Part shown: positions 8,130 to 16,662 of the stretch, piece after piece
How positions within the stretch are numbered: the stretch's first letter is position 1
How the letters are laid out: each line of letters begins with the position of its first letter
DNA from: Thermoplasmatota archaeon
Lineage (GTDB): Archaea > Thermoplasmatota > Penumbrarchaeia > Penumbrarchaeales > Penumbrarchaeaceae
Assembly (NCBI GenBank): GCA_030600725.1
Contig: JAUVLN010000012.1
Coordinates: 1-19,695 of the forward strand
Length of the DNA: 19,695 bases
Direction of reading: 5' to 3'
The notes under the pieces: model-generated
Told to the model about the DNA's origin: nothing
Database searches by the model: none
The model's input: the letters and a program-made list of their open reading frames with translations, nothing else
Made by a program: the position numbers and the translations under genes

Positions 8130-10904
8130 ATGACCTCCGTTCCCTCCCTCACCGTGGACGAGAAGATCTCCCTGGTCCTGATCCATCACATGAGGTTCCT
8201 GGAGGAGTTCGAGGTCCCTCCCGCATTGACACAGGAAGGGCTGGCATCCCTCACGGGCACCGCGAGACCGAACATCGCGAGGACCCTCAAGCGAATGGGT
8301 CAAAAGGGGCGAACCACGCAGAGACTCGCACACATAAGAGGCCACAGGAGGAGAAAGAAGGTATACTTCCTTTCGAACATGGGTTTCGAAGCGGCTCAAA
8401 AACTGAGCAGGGGGCTGGGTTCTCTCGAGATCTCGACGGAAAATGGAAAGGAGGAACTGGGCGATCTTGCGGAACGGCTGGAGATGTCGCTGATCGAAGC
8501 GTACATGTCCCTGGATAACGACCTCTATTTCAAACGTACCTCCTCGATAAAGGATCCTCCCGGATCGACCGAGGATGGGTTTTCTCCACCCGGAGGAGCT
8601 CAACTGCCCTATTCCGTCCCCGGAGAATTCCTCGGCAGGAATGTGGAGCTCAAGAGGTTGAAGGATTGGCTCGCACGGGACAGCTCAAGCTTCATGGTGA
8701 TCCACGGCATGGCGGGGATAGGTAAAACCACCCTGATAGGCCATTTCTGCGCTTCACTCAAGGGCCGAAAGGTGATCTGGCACAGATCCACCCCCGGATC
8801 CTCCCGAGCCGGGGAGATCCACAACATACAGATCTCGATCAAGAGGGCGGGTATGAACTGCCCCGCGCTCGACGAGGTGACCACGGTCGCCGATCTCAAC
8901 ATCATCGACCCATTCGATGTTGCCTCATCTCTTGCCGCGGACCTTGATTCATGTGAAAGACACCTTCTGGTCCTGGACGACCTTCACCGCGCCTCGGAGG
9001 GGTTTCTGGATGTGATGAGGTCACTTGTTGATATCGCGCCACCTACAACGAGAATAGTTGTGACATCCCGAAGAAAGGGGGGTTTCTACAGCCGCAGGGA
9101 TGTAATGGTGAGCGGCAAGATTGTGGAACTTCAGCTAACCGGGATAGACCGCGACCACAGCCTATCCATGCTGGGATCCAGGGGTTTCAGCAGCGAGGAG
9201 GCAGCCGCGATCTGGGCGAGGACCGAGGGGCATCCCATCGCACTCGATCTCGCCTCGTTGGGAGGGCCTGATGGTGTCGCAGGCTGTACTGCCCTGGATG
9301 AGGACGTGGAGGGATTCTTCCGGGAGGAGGTGCTTTCCCGGGTCAAGGGGGAGAGACTGGACGCCCTCCGGTTCATTTCCATATTCAGGTCTCCCCTTCC
9401 CGTTGGGTCCGCGGTCATCCGTGACGCGGGGATCGACCCCTCCGCCCTGGACCACCTCGTCGAGAGGTCCCTTCTCTCCAAATCATCAATGGGCTTTGAG
9501 GTTCACAGCTTAATAAGGTCGGTTGCGTCAAGCCGGATAACGGGCGAGGTCTGGAAAAGATATCACGCTCTTGCCGCGGAACACTACCTCAGGGACCGAT
9601 CGGACCTCGGATCCGTTATCGAGGCGGTCTATCACCTCACCGCATGCGGGGACGGAAAGCGGCTGGTCGACATCCTGAGGAGCAGCGGAATGATGGCCTA
9701 CAGGGAGGGTTTCCTTGAGATGGTGATGCTGCTTGATGGGTTCCGATGGGAAGGGGGCGACTCGGCGGACCGGGCGTGGTTCCTATACATGATGGGGCAC
9801 GGCAAGGCCCTGATAGGCCTGTACGAGGATGCCGGGAGGTCCCTTGAGGAGGGCATCACCATCTATCGGAAGCTGAAACTGAAGGATGATCGGCTGCTCC
9901 TGGGCATCAAGGAGAGCATGGGGGGGGTCCTATCCGCCGTCAATGATCATGTGTCTGCCAGGAGATCGTTCCGGGAGGCATACGACATATTCAGGAAGAT
10001 GGCCGGTCCCGGTGACGAGGATAACATCCGGGCGGTGGGAGCGCTGAACGGACTGGGCAGATCCTACCGGTCGACCAACGAGCCGGAGCAGGCGAGGAAA
10101 TGGTTCTTGAAAGGGGTCGAACTTTCGGGCGATAGCGGGCTGGATGACATGTACTGCACCGCCCTGTTCGACCTGGGATGTACATTGTTGGAGCTGGAGG
10201 AGATCGAAAAAGCACGGGAGAGGTTGGAGGAGGGGTTGGAACTCGCCGTGGAATCGGGAGATGGAAGGCTGGAAGCCTCATTTCTGGACCGCCTGGGTTA
10301 CCTCGAGGCCGGCGATGGGAACCTGGATGGGGGATTGGAACTGTACGAGAAAGCGCTGACCAGATCGATATCCTCATCCGGCATCCGGGAGACCGCGGGT
10401 CATTTCATGGACATCGCGGAGAGGTATCGCATTTCCAGGATGAACCGCCCCCTGGCGGAGAGGGTGATATCCTTCCTGAAACGGGGAAGGGGGGACGAGA
10501 TGAGGGAGATCGCCAGGTTCTACGACCGGATCTGTTCCATCCAGAGAAGGAGGGGCAGCTTCGGAACCGAGGAGTTCCACAGGAGGGCCGTGGGAATGTT
10601 CAAGGGCCTTGACCTCCGGAAGCAGGAGGCGAAGGCGGGCAATAACCTCGCATTCGTACTGAAGAGGACCGGAAGGGAGGAGGATGCCCTCGGCACCTAT
10701 CTGGAGGCTCTGATGGTATCAAAACGCGTGGGGGACCCCAAGGGGCAGGCGATCACCCATTTCAATATCGGAGTGGTTCTGAAGAAAATGGGAAGGGACA
10801 AGGGGGCCCGGGAACACCTGCAGCAGGCAGGATCCCTTTTTAAAAAGGAGAGCATGGAGAGACAGAGGAAGATGGCAAAGAGTGAATTGGACGATATCGG
10901 ATGA
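8130..10904 (+). CDS. Winged-helix / STAND NTPase / TPR regulator
   Basis: 924 residues, soluble. An N-terminal winged-helix DNA-binding domain (about 8-95; recognition region ALTQEGLASLTG then RPNIARTLKRM, basic wing RGHRRRKK) is followed by a linker and a STAND/NB-ARC-type ATPase. That ATPase has GxxGxGKT at 193-200 (GMAGIGKT), Walker B LLVLDD at 279-284, TSRR at 312-315 (sensor-like), and EGHPIAL at 366-372, the GLPLAL-like motif of AP-ATPases. The C-terminal third (about 545-920) holds roughly eight tetratricopeptide repeats, e.g. ALGTYLEALMVSKRVGD and HFNIGVVLKKMGR. This is the plan of MalT/AfsR-like signal-responsive regulators: a ligand or partner on the TPR side triggers ATP-dependent assembly, and the winged helix binds DNA. 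The target is unknown; the divergent surface-protein gene is the nearest candidate. A defence role (Avs-like) is possible, but the DNA-binding N-terminus points to transcription. Confidence 0.88.
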   Translation: MTSVPSLTVDEKISLVLIHHMRFLEEFEVPPALTQEGLASLTGTARPNIARTLKRMGQKGRTTQRLAHIRGHRRRKKVYFLSNMGFEAAQKLSRGLGSLEISTENGKEELGDLAERLEMSLIEAYMSLDNDLYFKRTSSIKDPPGSTEDGFSPPGGAQLPYSVPGEFLGRNVELKRLKDWLARDSSSFMVIHGMAGIGKTTLIGHFCASLKGRKVIWHRSTPGSSRAGEIHNIQISIKRAGMNCPALDEVTTVADLNIIDPFDVASSLAADLDSCERHLLVLDDLHRASEGFLDVMRSLVDIAPPTTRIVVTSRRKGGFYSRRDVMVSGKIVELQLTGIDRDHSLSMLGSRGFSSEEAAAIWARTEGHPIALDLASLGGPDGVAGCTALDEDVEGFFREEVLSRVKGERLDALRFISIFRSPLPVGSAVIRDAGIDPSALDHLVERSLLSKSSMGFEVHSLIRSVASSRITGEVWKRYHALAAEHYLRDRSDLGSVIEAVYHLTACGDGKRLVDILRSSGMMAYREGFLEMVMLLDGFRWEGGDSADRAWFLYMMGHGKALIGLYEDAGRSLEEGITIYRKLKLKDDRLLLGIKESMGGVLSAVNDHVSARRSFREAYDIFRKMAGPGDEDNIRAVGALNGLGRSYRSTNEPEQARKWFLKGVELSGDSGLDDMYCTALFDLGCTLLELEEIEKARERLEEGLELAVESGDGRLEASFLDRLGYLEAGDGNLDGGLELYEKALTRSISSSGIRETAGHFMDIAERYRISRMNRPLAERVISFLKRGRGDEMREIARFYDRICSIQRRRGSFGTEEFHRRAVGMFKGLDLRKQEAKAGNNLAFVLKRTGREEDALGTYLEALMVSKRVGDPKGQAITHFNIGVVLKKMGRDKGAREHLQQAGSLFKKESMERQRKMAKSELDDIG

Positions 10905-10947
10905 GATCGATCCAATCGGACCGGACCATATCATCTTCTATTGGATC
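10886..10947. repeat. Alternating inverted copies of ATTGGA / TCCAAT
   Basis: ATTGGA (10886-10891), GATCCAAT (10909-10916) and ATTGGATC (10940-10947) can form two alternative stems at the end of the STAND gene. No T-run follows, so a terminator is not evident. Could be chance, a bound site or an mRNA 3' structure. The rest of 10948-11034 shows nothing clear. Confidence 0.3.
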
Positions 10948-11034
10948 AATGCACTCCCTACTGAAAAGAATGAGATGAATTGCCCTGGTTGGAGTACATT
11001 TGGCATATGGGTCAGAAAGATTTAACCCATACAC

Positions 11035-11046
11035 TTCAATTATAGT
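11035..11046 (+). promoter_or_regulatory. TATA-like core promoter of the C25 peptidase gene
   Basis: TTCAATTATAGT, centred about 35 bases before ATG 11076, predicts a leader of roughly 10 bases including AGTGAT (11067-11072) as a weak ribosome site. Confidence 0.4.
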
Positions 11047-11075
11047 AGACACATCGGCCCGTATGAAGTGATACC

Positions 11076-13715
11076 ATGTCCCCCGATCAAACACCATACT
11101 ACAAGCGAAAGAAACTGATCGCCATAGGGATCATCTCGATCCTTGTAATATCCGGTTTGATCGCATTTCTGAGGATCCCGGCGGACGAGGATGAACTACC
11201 AAGGGCAACGATGGATGATCTCCTGAACTCTGTCTCCGTGAGAGCAGGAAATGATCCGGGTGCAACGATCGTCCAGAAAGAGCTCTCCTTCATGGTCCTT
11301 GCCGCAACACCCATTGCAGTCTATTACGAGAAAACAGAGAGGGTCAGCTCGCCCTTGCTATGCACGGGGGAAAACCCGGACACCCCCGACGAAGGTGCCT
11401 CGAAATCCACGAACGGTTTTCTGGAAGCTTACGGCGCTTCGGACATTCTTGGAATAGGCGAGATGCCGGAAGGGATCTCCGCAGGAAGCGTTGTCAACAC
11501 ACCCTGTGTTATGGAGATGACGACCAAACTGGCCGAGACCTACTGGAAGTCCTCCGACGGAGCAGTACTCGTGAAATGGGACCGGTCCGGTTACGAATAT
11601 GCCGTGAACGCCGTTGTTATCGCCAGTTATCTGAACATACCCGTGATAGTCACCAAGTCCCAGCCCTCCCAGGTGGACAGGACCCTCTCCTCTCTGGGTG
11701 TAAAATATACGATAATCTGCGGGGAACTGAAGGGGTACGGCAGGATATGGCCCCTTGAAAGTAAAGAAGAGATCCAATCCATTATTGCCACCGGATACCC
11801 TGATACCAATGGGGATATGAGGTCGATCATGAGCGATCGTCTTGAAAGGGAAACGGACTATGTTGTGATGGCAAATCCGAACGATATAATGGTTCCGGAG
11901 GTTCTGGGATCGTTCGAGGAGACCTTCACTGGAACCGTAAAACATACCGATACGGGATCCACGTCATTCCCCACCTCGTCGTCAGATGCGCCGACATTTT
12001 ACATAGATATACCCGAGGATCACGAATATGCCCGGGTCATCGTGGATTCGGAAATGGATTGTGTTCCTCCGAGAAATTTCGGAACAGCTCAATCACATGG
12101 TGAGAGGTCCTATGTATATTTCGGGATCGATGATGACGAGGACGGTCAAATGGTCCATGATACCGATGCAGAAAACGATGGACTTCATTTCATGTCGCCT
12201 TCCCTGGCATATTCTTATTCCGGGAGCGGATCCAGCGTCAAGGCAATATGTCATACGGACTACCCGATATTCAATTCGACCGGGAAGAAATGTATCCAGA
12301 TCAAGGCTTCACTTGATTACAAGATCACACAGGATTCTCATCTGCCTGGCCCCGGATTCGTTGAGGAAGCCTTTGGTTCGGAGACCCCATTTTCCATTAC
12401 CATCACGGTAGAGAAACTGGATTCTTACAATTATCCCCGCCTGGTCGGCGGGTCTTCCCTTGCCCCCTACCTTGCAGCTTTCCGCGGAGGGGTTGTTGTT
12501 GCAGATCCGTCATATTCCGTTCACGATGAGGAGATGATGTCAAATCCCAACTGCGGCGATCCTTCCGCGAACGAGGATATATACGAACAGATCAACATCA
12601 GGACCCTCAGGGCAAAGACCGACCTGAATGATCTGCTTGGCAAACTTGCAGGCGTGGACGGAGATGACTGGGAAGGGATAGCAGATGCTTACGGTTCAAG
12701 GGACCCATCCGATGTCATGTATGTTGGAATAATCGCGGACCCGTTCATGGTTCCCTGGCTCTACCATCAGAACACCCAGGGGGACTACGGAGAGTCAGAG
12801 GGATTCGGAACTCCATCCGATAACGGATACGGGAACATTGATGTGGACCCGGATAACCTGCCCTTTGACCTTGACGGAAGCGATCCTACACTGGAACTTG
12901 CGGTGGGGAGAATGACGGGATGGGACATTCAGGATACGTCCTCGTTGCTTGCCCGATCGTTCTTCTACGACGACATCGTTGATTCTTACCCCGGACATTC
13001 CGGGTCGTTCAAGGAAAGTGCAATGAGCACACATGGATCGGTCATACCTGTGGGAGCTGCCGAGACCGTTGTGAGAAAGATAGAGTCAGCTTGTTCCCAG
13101 GCCGGTTTTTCCGTGGACGCCGATCATAATTTCGCCATGTCCGATTCCAAGATCTCGGCCCCCTTCTATGAGACGTCCAATTTCATCTTCGAGTGTGCCC
13201 ACGGCCATTATTACTGGTTCGTCCCTCCGGGATACAAGGATACCAGTGCCGGAGGTGGTTTCACCGTTACCAATGTCAAGGAGATGGATTTCGGACCGGG
13301 GGTATTGTTCGCTTCTTCCTGCGTGACCGGCAAGATCGACGGGATACCCCTTTACAATGCCCTATCCCAGTCCTTCATTCATTCGGGGCTGAACACCTAC
13401 ATCGGAGCTTCCAGGCTCTCATGGGGTTCCCTTGTCCCGAGTCCGATGTCCTCTCCTTCCGGGGAAGCCCTTGGAGGATATGTCGGGTTGCTGTTCTATG
13501 GATATCTGACGGGATATGTCTATGACCGTGATGGGGGTCTGAGGTCCGAAGGTGTGGGTGACCTTTCCGTTGGTGCGGCCCTCATGTGTGCGAAGAACGA
13601 CTTTGTTGCGGAGGAAGGCACCGATGGAGGAGGACCAACGGATGATACCGTCGAGGAGTTCAACCTTCACGGGGACCCCGCCTTCAACCCATACGAACCC
13701 AATCATGAGGGCTGA
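11076..13715 (+). CDS. Membrane-anchored C25 (gingipain-like) cysteine peptidase with CWB2-like N-terminal module
   Basis: 879 residues. Basic N-terminus (YYKRKK) and one TM segment at 14-31 with the rest predicted outside. Residues about 150-225 have the alternating pattern of cell-wall-binding repeat 2 (GAVLVKWDRSGYEYAVNAV, then IPVIVTK, LSSLGVKYTIICGE). The C-terminal part (about 560-875) reads as a caspase-fold C25 peptidase: ELAVGRMTG (607-615), ECAHGHYYW with candidate catalytic His at 709 (or 711), FASSCVTG with candidate nucleophile Cys749, then GLNTYIGASR and the closing LHGDPAFNPY. The His-Cys spacing of about 40 is close to that of gingipains. Acidic loops such as DDDEDG may bind calcium. 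Likely cleaves extracellular or surface proteins, or matures itself. ATG 11076 is the only start ahead of the TM segment. Confidence 0.75.
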   Translation: MSPDQTPYYKRKKLIAIGIISILVISGLIAFLRIPADEDELPRATMDDLLNSVSVRAGNDPGATIVQKELSFMVLAATPIAVYYEKTERVSSPLLCTGENPDTPDEGASKSTNGFLEAYGASDILGIGEMPEGISAGSVVNTPCVMEMTTKLAETYWKSSDGAVLVKWDRSGYEYAVNAVVIASYLNIPVIVTKSQPSQVDRTLSSLGVKYTIICGELKGYGRIWPLESKEEIQSIIATGYPDTNGDMRSIMSDRLERETDYVVMANPNDIMVPEVLGSFEETFTGTVKHTDTGSTSFPTSSSDAPTFYIDIPEDHEYARVIVDSEMDCVPPRNFGTAQSHGERSYVYFGIDDDEDGQMVHDTDAENDGLHFMSPSLAYSYSGSGSSVKAICHTDYPIFNSTGKKCIQIKASLDYKITQDSHLPGPGFVEEAFGSETPFSITITVEKLDSYNYPRLVGGSSLAPYLAAFRGGVVVADPSYSVHDEEMMSNPNCGDPSANEDIYEQINIRTLRAKTDLNDLLGKLAGVDGDDWEGIADAYGSRDPSDVMYVGIIADPFMVPWLYHQNTQGDYGESEGFGTPSDNGYGNIDVDPDNLPFDLDGSDPTLELAVGRMTGWDIQDTSSLLARSFFYDDIVDSYPGHSGSFKESAMSTHGSVIPVGAAETVVRKIESACSQAGFSVDADHNFAMSDSKISAPFYETSNFIFECAHGHYYWFVPPGYKDTSAGGGFTVTNVKEMDFGPGVLFASSCVTGKIDGIPLYNALSQSFIHSGLNTYIGASRLSWGSLVPSPMSSPSGEALGGYVGLLFYGYLTGYVYDRDGGLRSEGVGDLSVGAALMCAKNDFVAEEGTDGGGPTDDTVEEFNLHGDPAFNPYEPNHEG

Positions 13716-13734
13716 TGCCGGGGAACCTCCGGGG

Positions 13735-13770
13735 TGAGGGGCAAGAGGAAGGCCCTGACCCCACCCCTCA
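13735..13770. terminator. Inverted repeat between convergent genes
   Basis: TGAGGGG (13735-13741) and CCCCTCA (13764-13770) form a perfect 7-bp stem about 20 bases after the peptidase stop, with a C/G-rich loop. It may end or protect the peptidase mRNA. A true T-run does not follow on the plus strand. Confidence 0.4.
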
Positions 13771-13857
13771 ATGATGCAGCCCCGGTTGTTCGCTTTCCAC
13801 TATCTTTCATTCATCGGATGAGAGATCACCCGTTGATACGCCCCCGGGCCTGATAGG

Positions 13858-13864
13858 AAAAAAA
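13858..13864 (-). terminator. T7 run after taw1
   Basis: Ten bases past the taw1 stop the minus strand reads CGCTAGCGC followed by seven Ts, a typical archaeal termination signal for the fhs-taw1 transcript. Confidence 0.55.
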
Positions 13865-13873
13865 GCGCTAGCG

Positions 13874-14803
13874 TCACAATTCATCTATCATCATGTGCAC
13901 TTTCTTATCTGAAAGCAGAACCACCTTGGAAGGCGCCATCTCGCCTACTACCTCATATCCGGTCAATTCCGACATCTTTCCCGCGAACTCACGGATCCTT
14001 TCTATTGTGGGCATGTTCTCCCGTTCCAGCCTCTCCCTGGAATATCCCACGTGAACGTATCCCTTCGGCTCTATGAAGTTGGGCTCTGCGATCATATCCA
14101 AAGAAGCATACTCCTCCTCGTATCCAACGTTCAAACCCTCCACAAGCGTATGCCTGCACACGGTCCTCGTTCCCAGCGACGGAAGCAGTTCCAGAGTCTC
14201 CATTATCCTGCTCCAACCATCCTTTATCTTGGGAAGGCAGATCTTTTTATATATCTCCTCGTTGGGAGCGTCCACAGACACATACAGCTGGGTTGGCAAC
14301 TTCTCAAGGTCCCTCAACACGTCGGGTGTTGTTCCATTGGTCACCAGAAACGTGGAAAAGCCCCTCCGCTTGTATTCGCCGATCAACTCCCCCAGGTACG
14401 GATAGAGCGTCGGCTCCCCGGTCAAGGATATCGCCACCTGGTTCGGGTTCCTTGCCTCCTCCCACATCTTCAGGTCGCACCTCTCATCTCCCTTGAAACC
14501 TGACACCAGCTTCCTCTGCGCCTCTATCGAACCATCGACTATTGAAACGGGGTCGTCCCAATCAACGTTCACATCGTCCTTGCCCTGATAGCGCCAGCAG
14601 TACACGCACTTATGGTTGCACGAGTTCGCGACGGGGGTCATCTGCAGACATCTGTGGCTGTTTATCCCGAAGAACTCCTGCTTGTAGCAGACCCGCCTGT
14701 TTATAAGAGATTCCCTCAGCCAGTGACAGGTCTTGACGGCTGAATGGCCCCCCACCACGGCGTACCCCTGCTTCTCGAACATGGCCTTCAGATCATCATC
14801 CAT
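13874..14803 (-). CDS. taw1: tRNA 4-demethylwyosine synthase (radical SAM)
   Basis: Condenses 1-methylguanosine-37 of tRNA-Phe with pyruvate to give 4-demethylwyosine (imG-14), the first tricyclic step of wyosine synthesis in archaea. 309 residues. The radical SAM cluster motif is C62-N-H-K-C66-V-Y-C69, and three further cysteines C26, C39 and C52 supply the second 4Fe-4S cluster. As I recall, these six positions equal those of Pyrococcus abyssi TYW1, which also fixes the start at ATG 14803 rather than at the longer in-frame ATG 14848. LTGEPTLYP and FLVTNGTTPD are typical radical SAM strands. The start lies 13 bases after the fhs stop with AGGGGG as ribosome site, so it should be co-transcribed with fhs. 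Confidence 0.95.
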   Translation of the reverse strand: MDDDLKAMFEKQGYAVVGGHSAVKTCHWLRESLINRRVCYKQEFFGINSHRCLQMTPVANSCNHKCVYCWRYQGKDDVNVDWDDPVSIVDGSIEAQRKLVSGFKGDERCDLKMWEEARNPNQVAISLTGEPTLYPYLGELIGEYKRRGFSTFLVTNGTTPDVLRDLEKLPTQLYVSVDAPNEEIYKKICLPKIKDGWSRIMETLELLPSLGTRTVCRHTLVEGLNVGYEEEYASLDMIAEPNFIEPKGYVHVGYSRERLERENMPTIERIREFAGKMSELTGYEVVGEMAPSKVVLLSDKKVHMMIDEL

Positions 14804-14816
14804 AACCGTGCCCCCT

Positions 14817-16484
14817 TCAGAACAACCCCACAGCCTTTCCATCCACAACGTCCATCTTCATCGCCGCAGGTTTCCTGGGCAGTCCCGGCATGGTCATGAT
14901 CGTCCCCGTTATCGGAACCACGAAACCCGCACCCGCGGATAGCCTCACATCTGAAACCGTTATCTTGAAATCGGTGGGCGCACCCAGTAATTTCGCATTG
15001 TCCGAGAAGGAGTACGGGGTCTTGGCCATGCAGACGGGAAGCCGATCCATGCCTATCCTCCTGCACTTCTCCATCTTCTTCAGCGCCGGAACGGAGTACT
15101 CCACCTTGCAGGCCCCATACACTTTCCTGCAGACCGCCTCTATTGCCTCCTTCATCGGAGCATCGTCCGGGTACAATACGCCAAAACAACATGGCATATC
15201 CTCAATCGCCTTCTTGACCAGCGTGGCAACCTCAAGCGCACCCGCACCCCCATTGGCGTGGTGGTCGCTCACTGCCGCGGGTACCGATAGGCCCTTACAT
15301 ATCTCCATCACCCTGACGATCTCCGCATCGGTATCCGTCTCGAAACGGTTGATCGCCACCACAACAGGTATCCCATAAAGCCTGATGATCCCAAGGTGCC
15401 TCTTGAGGTTCTCCGCACCCATCTCCAGAGCCTCCAGGTTCTCCTCCGTCACCCTGTCCAGCGCCACACCCCCATGCATCTTGAGGGACCTGGTGGTCAC
15501 CACCATCACCGCTGCCGAGGGGGACAATCCGGTCTCCCTGCAGAAGATATCGAAGAACTTCTCGGCTCCAAGGTCCGACCCGAAGCCCGCCTCGGTCACG
15601 AAATAGTCGGAAAGATGCAACCCCATCTTCGTAGAAAGGTAAGATGACGTCCCGTGGGCGATGTTCGCGAAAGGCCCCCCGTGTACGAGTGCGGGGCCCC
15701 CCTCGATCGTCTGGACCAGATTGGGCTGGAGCGCATCCTTCAGGAGCAGCGCCATTGCGCCCACCGCCCCGATCTGGCCCGCGGTCACGGGCTCCTTCCG
15801 TATATTATAGGCCACAATAACCCGTGAAAGCCTCTCCTTCAGGTCCTCCATGCCGGTCGCAAGACACAATATCGCCATTATCTCACTGGCGGCGGTGATG
15901 TCGAAACGCTCCTCCTGCGGGACGCCGCTTTTCACCCCCCCCAAACCGATCACCATCGATCTAAGCGACCTGTCGTTCATGTCTATCGCCCGGTGCCACT
16001 CCACCCTCCTCGGCTCTATCTCAAGCTCGTTCCCGTGGTGCATGTGGTTGTTGATCATCGCAGCGAGCAGATTATGTGCCGCCGATATCGCATGCATGTC
16101 CCCTGTGAAATGGAGGTTGATATCCTCCATCGGCAGGACCTGGGAATGACCGCCGCCAGCCGCACCTCCTTTTATCCCGAAAACCGGCCCCATCGACGGC
16201 TCCCTGATGCCCAACATCGCCTTGTGCCCCTGCAGGACAAGGGCCTGGGTCAGGCCGATGGTCATCGTCGTCTTCCCCTCGCCTGCGGGGGTCGGACTGG
16301 TGGTGGTGACAAGTATCAATTTGCCCATCTCGAACTTCGATATCCGATCCAGCGTAGACAGCTTTATCTTCGCCTTGTGTCCGCCGTATATATTATACTC
16401 ACCGGGCTTCAGTCCTGCCCTCTGGGCGATCCTCTCGATTGGCTCCAGGCGTGCCCTCTGTGCAATCTCGATATCGCTCATCAT
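14817..16484 (-). CDS. fhs: Formate-tetrahydrofolate ligase
   Basis: Joins formate to tetrahydrofolate with ATP, giving 10-formyl-THF for one-carbon metabolism (purine synthesis, or a folate-type Wood-Ljungdahl methyl branch). 555 residues, the usual family length. The P-loop PTPAGEGKTT is at 64-73; other hallmarks are REPSMGPVFGIKGGAAGGG, GGPFANIAHG, TEAGFGSDLGAEKF and the C-terminal MTMPGLPRKPAA. Start taken at ATG 16484 (or 16481, two adjacent ATGs): the family's N-terminus begins here, and the TATA-like box at 16505-16516 places transcription start on it. The frame remains open to 16565 but that part has no family match. The enzyme is common in bacteria and patchy in archaea, so its presence implies that this archaeon uses tetrahydrofolate as a C1 carrier. 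Confidence 0.96.
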   Translation of the reverse strand: MMSDIEIAQRARLEPIERIAQRAGLKPGEYNIYGGHKAKIKLSTLDRISKFEMGKLILVTTTSPTPAGEGKTTMTIGLTQALVLQGHKAMLGIREPSMGPVFGIKGGAAGGGHSQVLPMEDINLHFTGDMHAISAAHNLLAAMINNHMHHGNELEIEPRRVEWHRAIDMNDRSLRSMVIGLGGVKSGVPQEERFDITAASEIMAILCLATGMEDLKERLSRVIVAYNIRKEPVTAGQIGAVGAMALLLKDALQPNLVQTIEGGPALVHGGPFANIAHGTSSYLSTKMGLHLSDYFVTEAGFGSDLGAEKFFDIFCRETGLSPSAAVMVVTTRSLKMHGGVALDRVTEENLEALEMGAENLKRHLGIIRLYGIPVVVAINRFETDTDAEIVRVMEICKGLSVPAAVSDHHANGGAGALEVATLVKKAIEDMPCCFGVLYPDDAPMKEAIEAVCRKVYGACKVEYSVPALKKMEKCRRIGMDRLPVCMAKTPYSFSDNAKLLGAPTDFKITVSDVRLSAGAGFVVPITGTIMTMPGLPRKPAAMKMDVVDGKAVGLF

Positions 16485-16504
16485 GACATGGTGATGCACG
16501 GCCT

Positions 16505-16516
16505 CGAATAAAAAGG
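16505..16516 (-). promoter_or_regulatory. TATA-like core promoter of fhs-taw1
   Basis: On the minus strand this reads CCTTTTTATTCG, centred about 26 bases before ATG 16484, consistent with a leaderless fhs mRNA. No Shine-Dalgarno sequence is seen before the start. Confidence 0.45.
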
Positions 16517-16625
16517 ATATCACGGTATCAAATTGAAAAAATGTTCGATATTTTATCAGAAACACATTCCACGGTAGTTACATTTATTTCATATATGGTA
16601 TATTGAGGGTAGTACATTAGATCTC

Positions 16626-16642
16626 TGATCGATCAAATAAAA
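16626..16642 (+). promoter_or_regulatory. Palindrome TGATCGATCA overlapping a TATA-like box
   Basis: A perfect 10-base palindrome (16626-16635) abuts CAAATAAAA (16634-16642), a TATA-like box centred about 25 bases before the TTG at 16663. A factor bound there could block the core promoter. A second, more upstream TATA-like stretch (ATATATGGTATATT, around 16590-16604) would give a leader of about 40 bases. The rest of the roughly 180-base divergent region is AT-rich without a gene. Confidence 0.35.
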
Positions 16643-16662
16643 ACACATTGCGGGGAATTTAG

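Noticed and set aside
8130..13715. STAND ATPase plus caspase-fold peptidase as an intracellular antiviral effector pair
   Set aside because: The peptidase has an N-terminal TM anchor and reads as an extracellular protein, and it has its own promoter, so it is unlikely to be the effector of a cytoplasmic STAND sensor.
14804..14848. Longer taw1 start at 14848
   Set aside because: It would overlap the fhs end and would shift the cysteines away from the positions known in archaeal Taw1.
14890..16511. Several plus-strand frames of 70-170 codons opposite fhs
   Set aside because: All are antisense to a full-length, clearly conserved Fhs.
16485..16565. N-terminal extension of fhs to 16565
   Set aside because: The extra residues have no match to the family and would lie upstream of the predicted transcription start.
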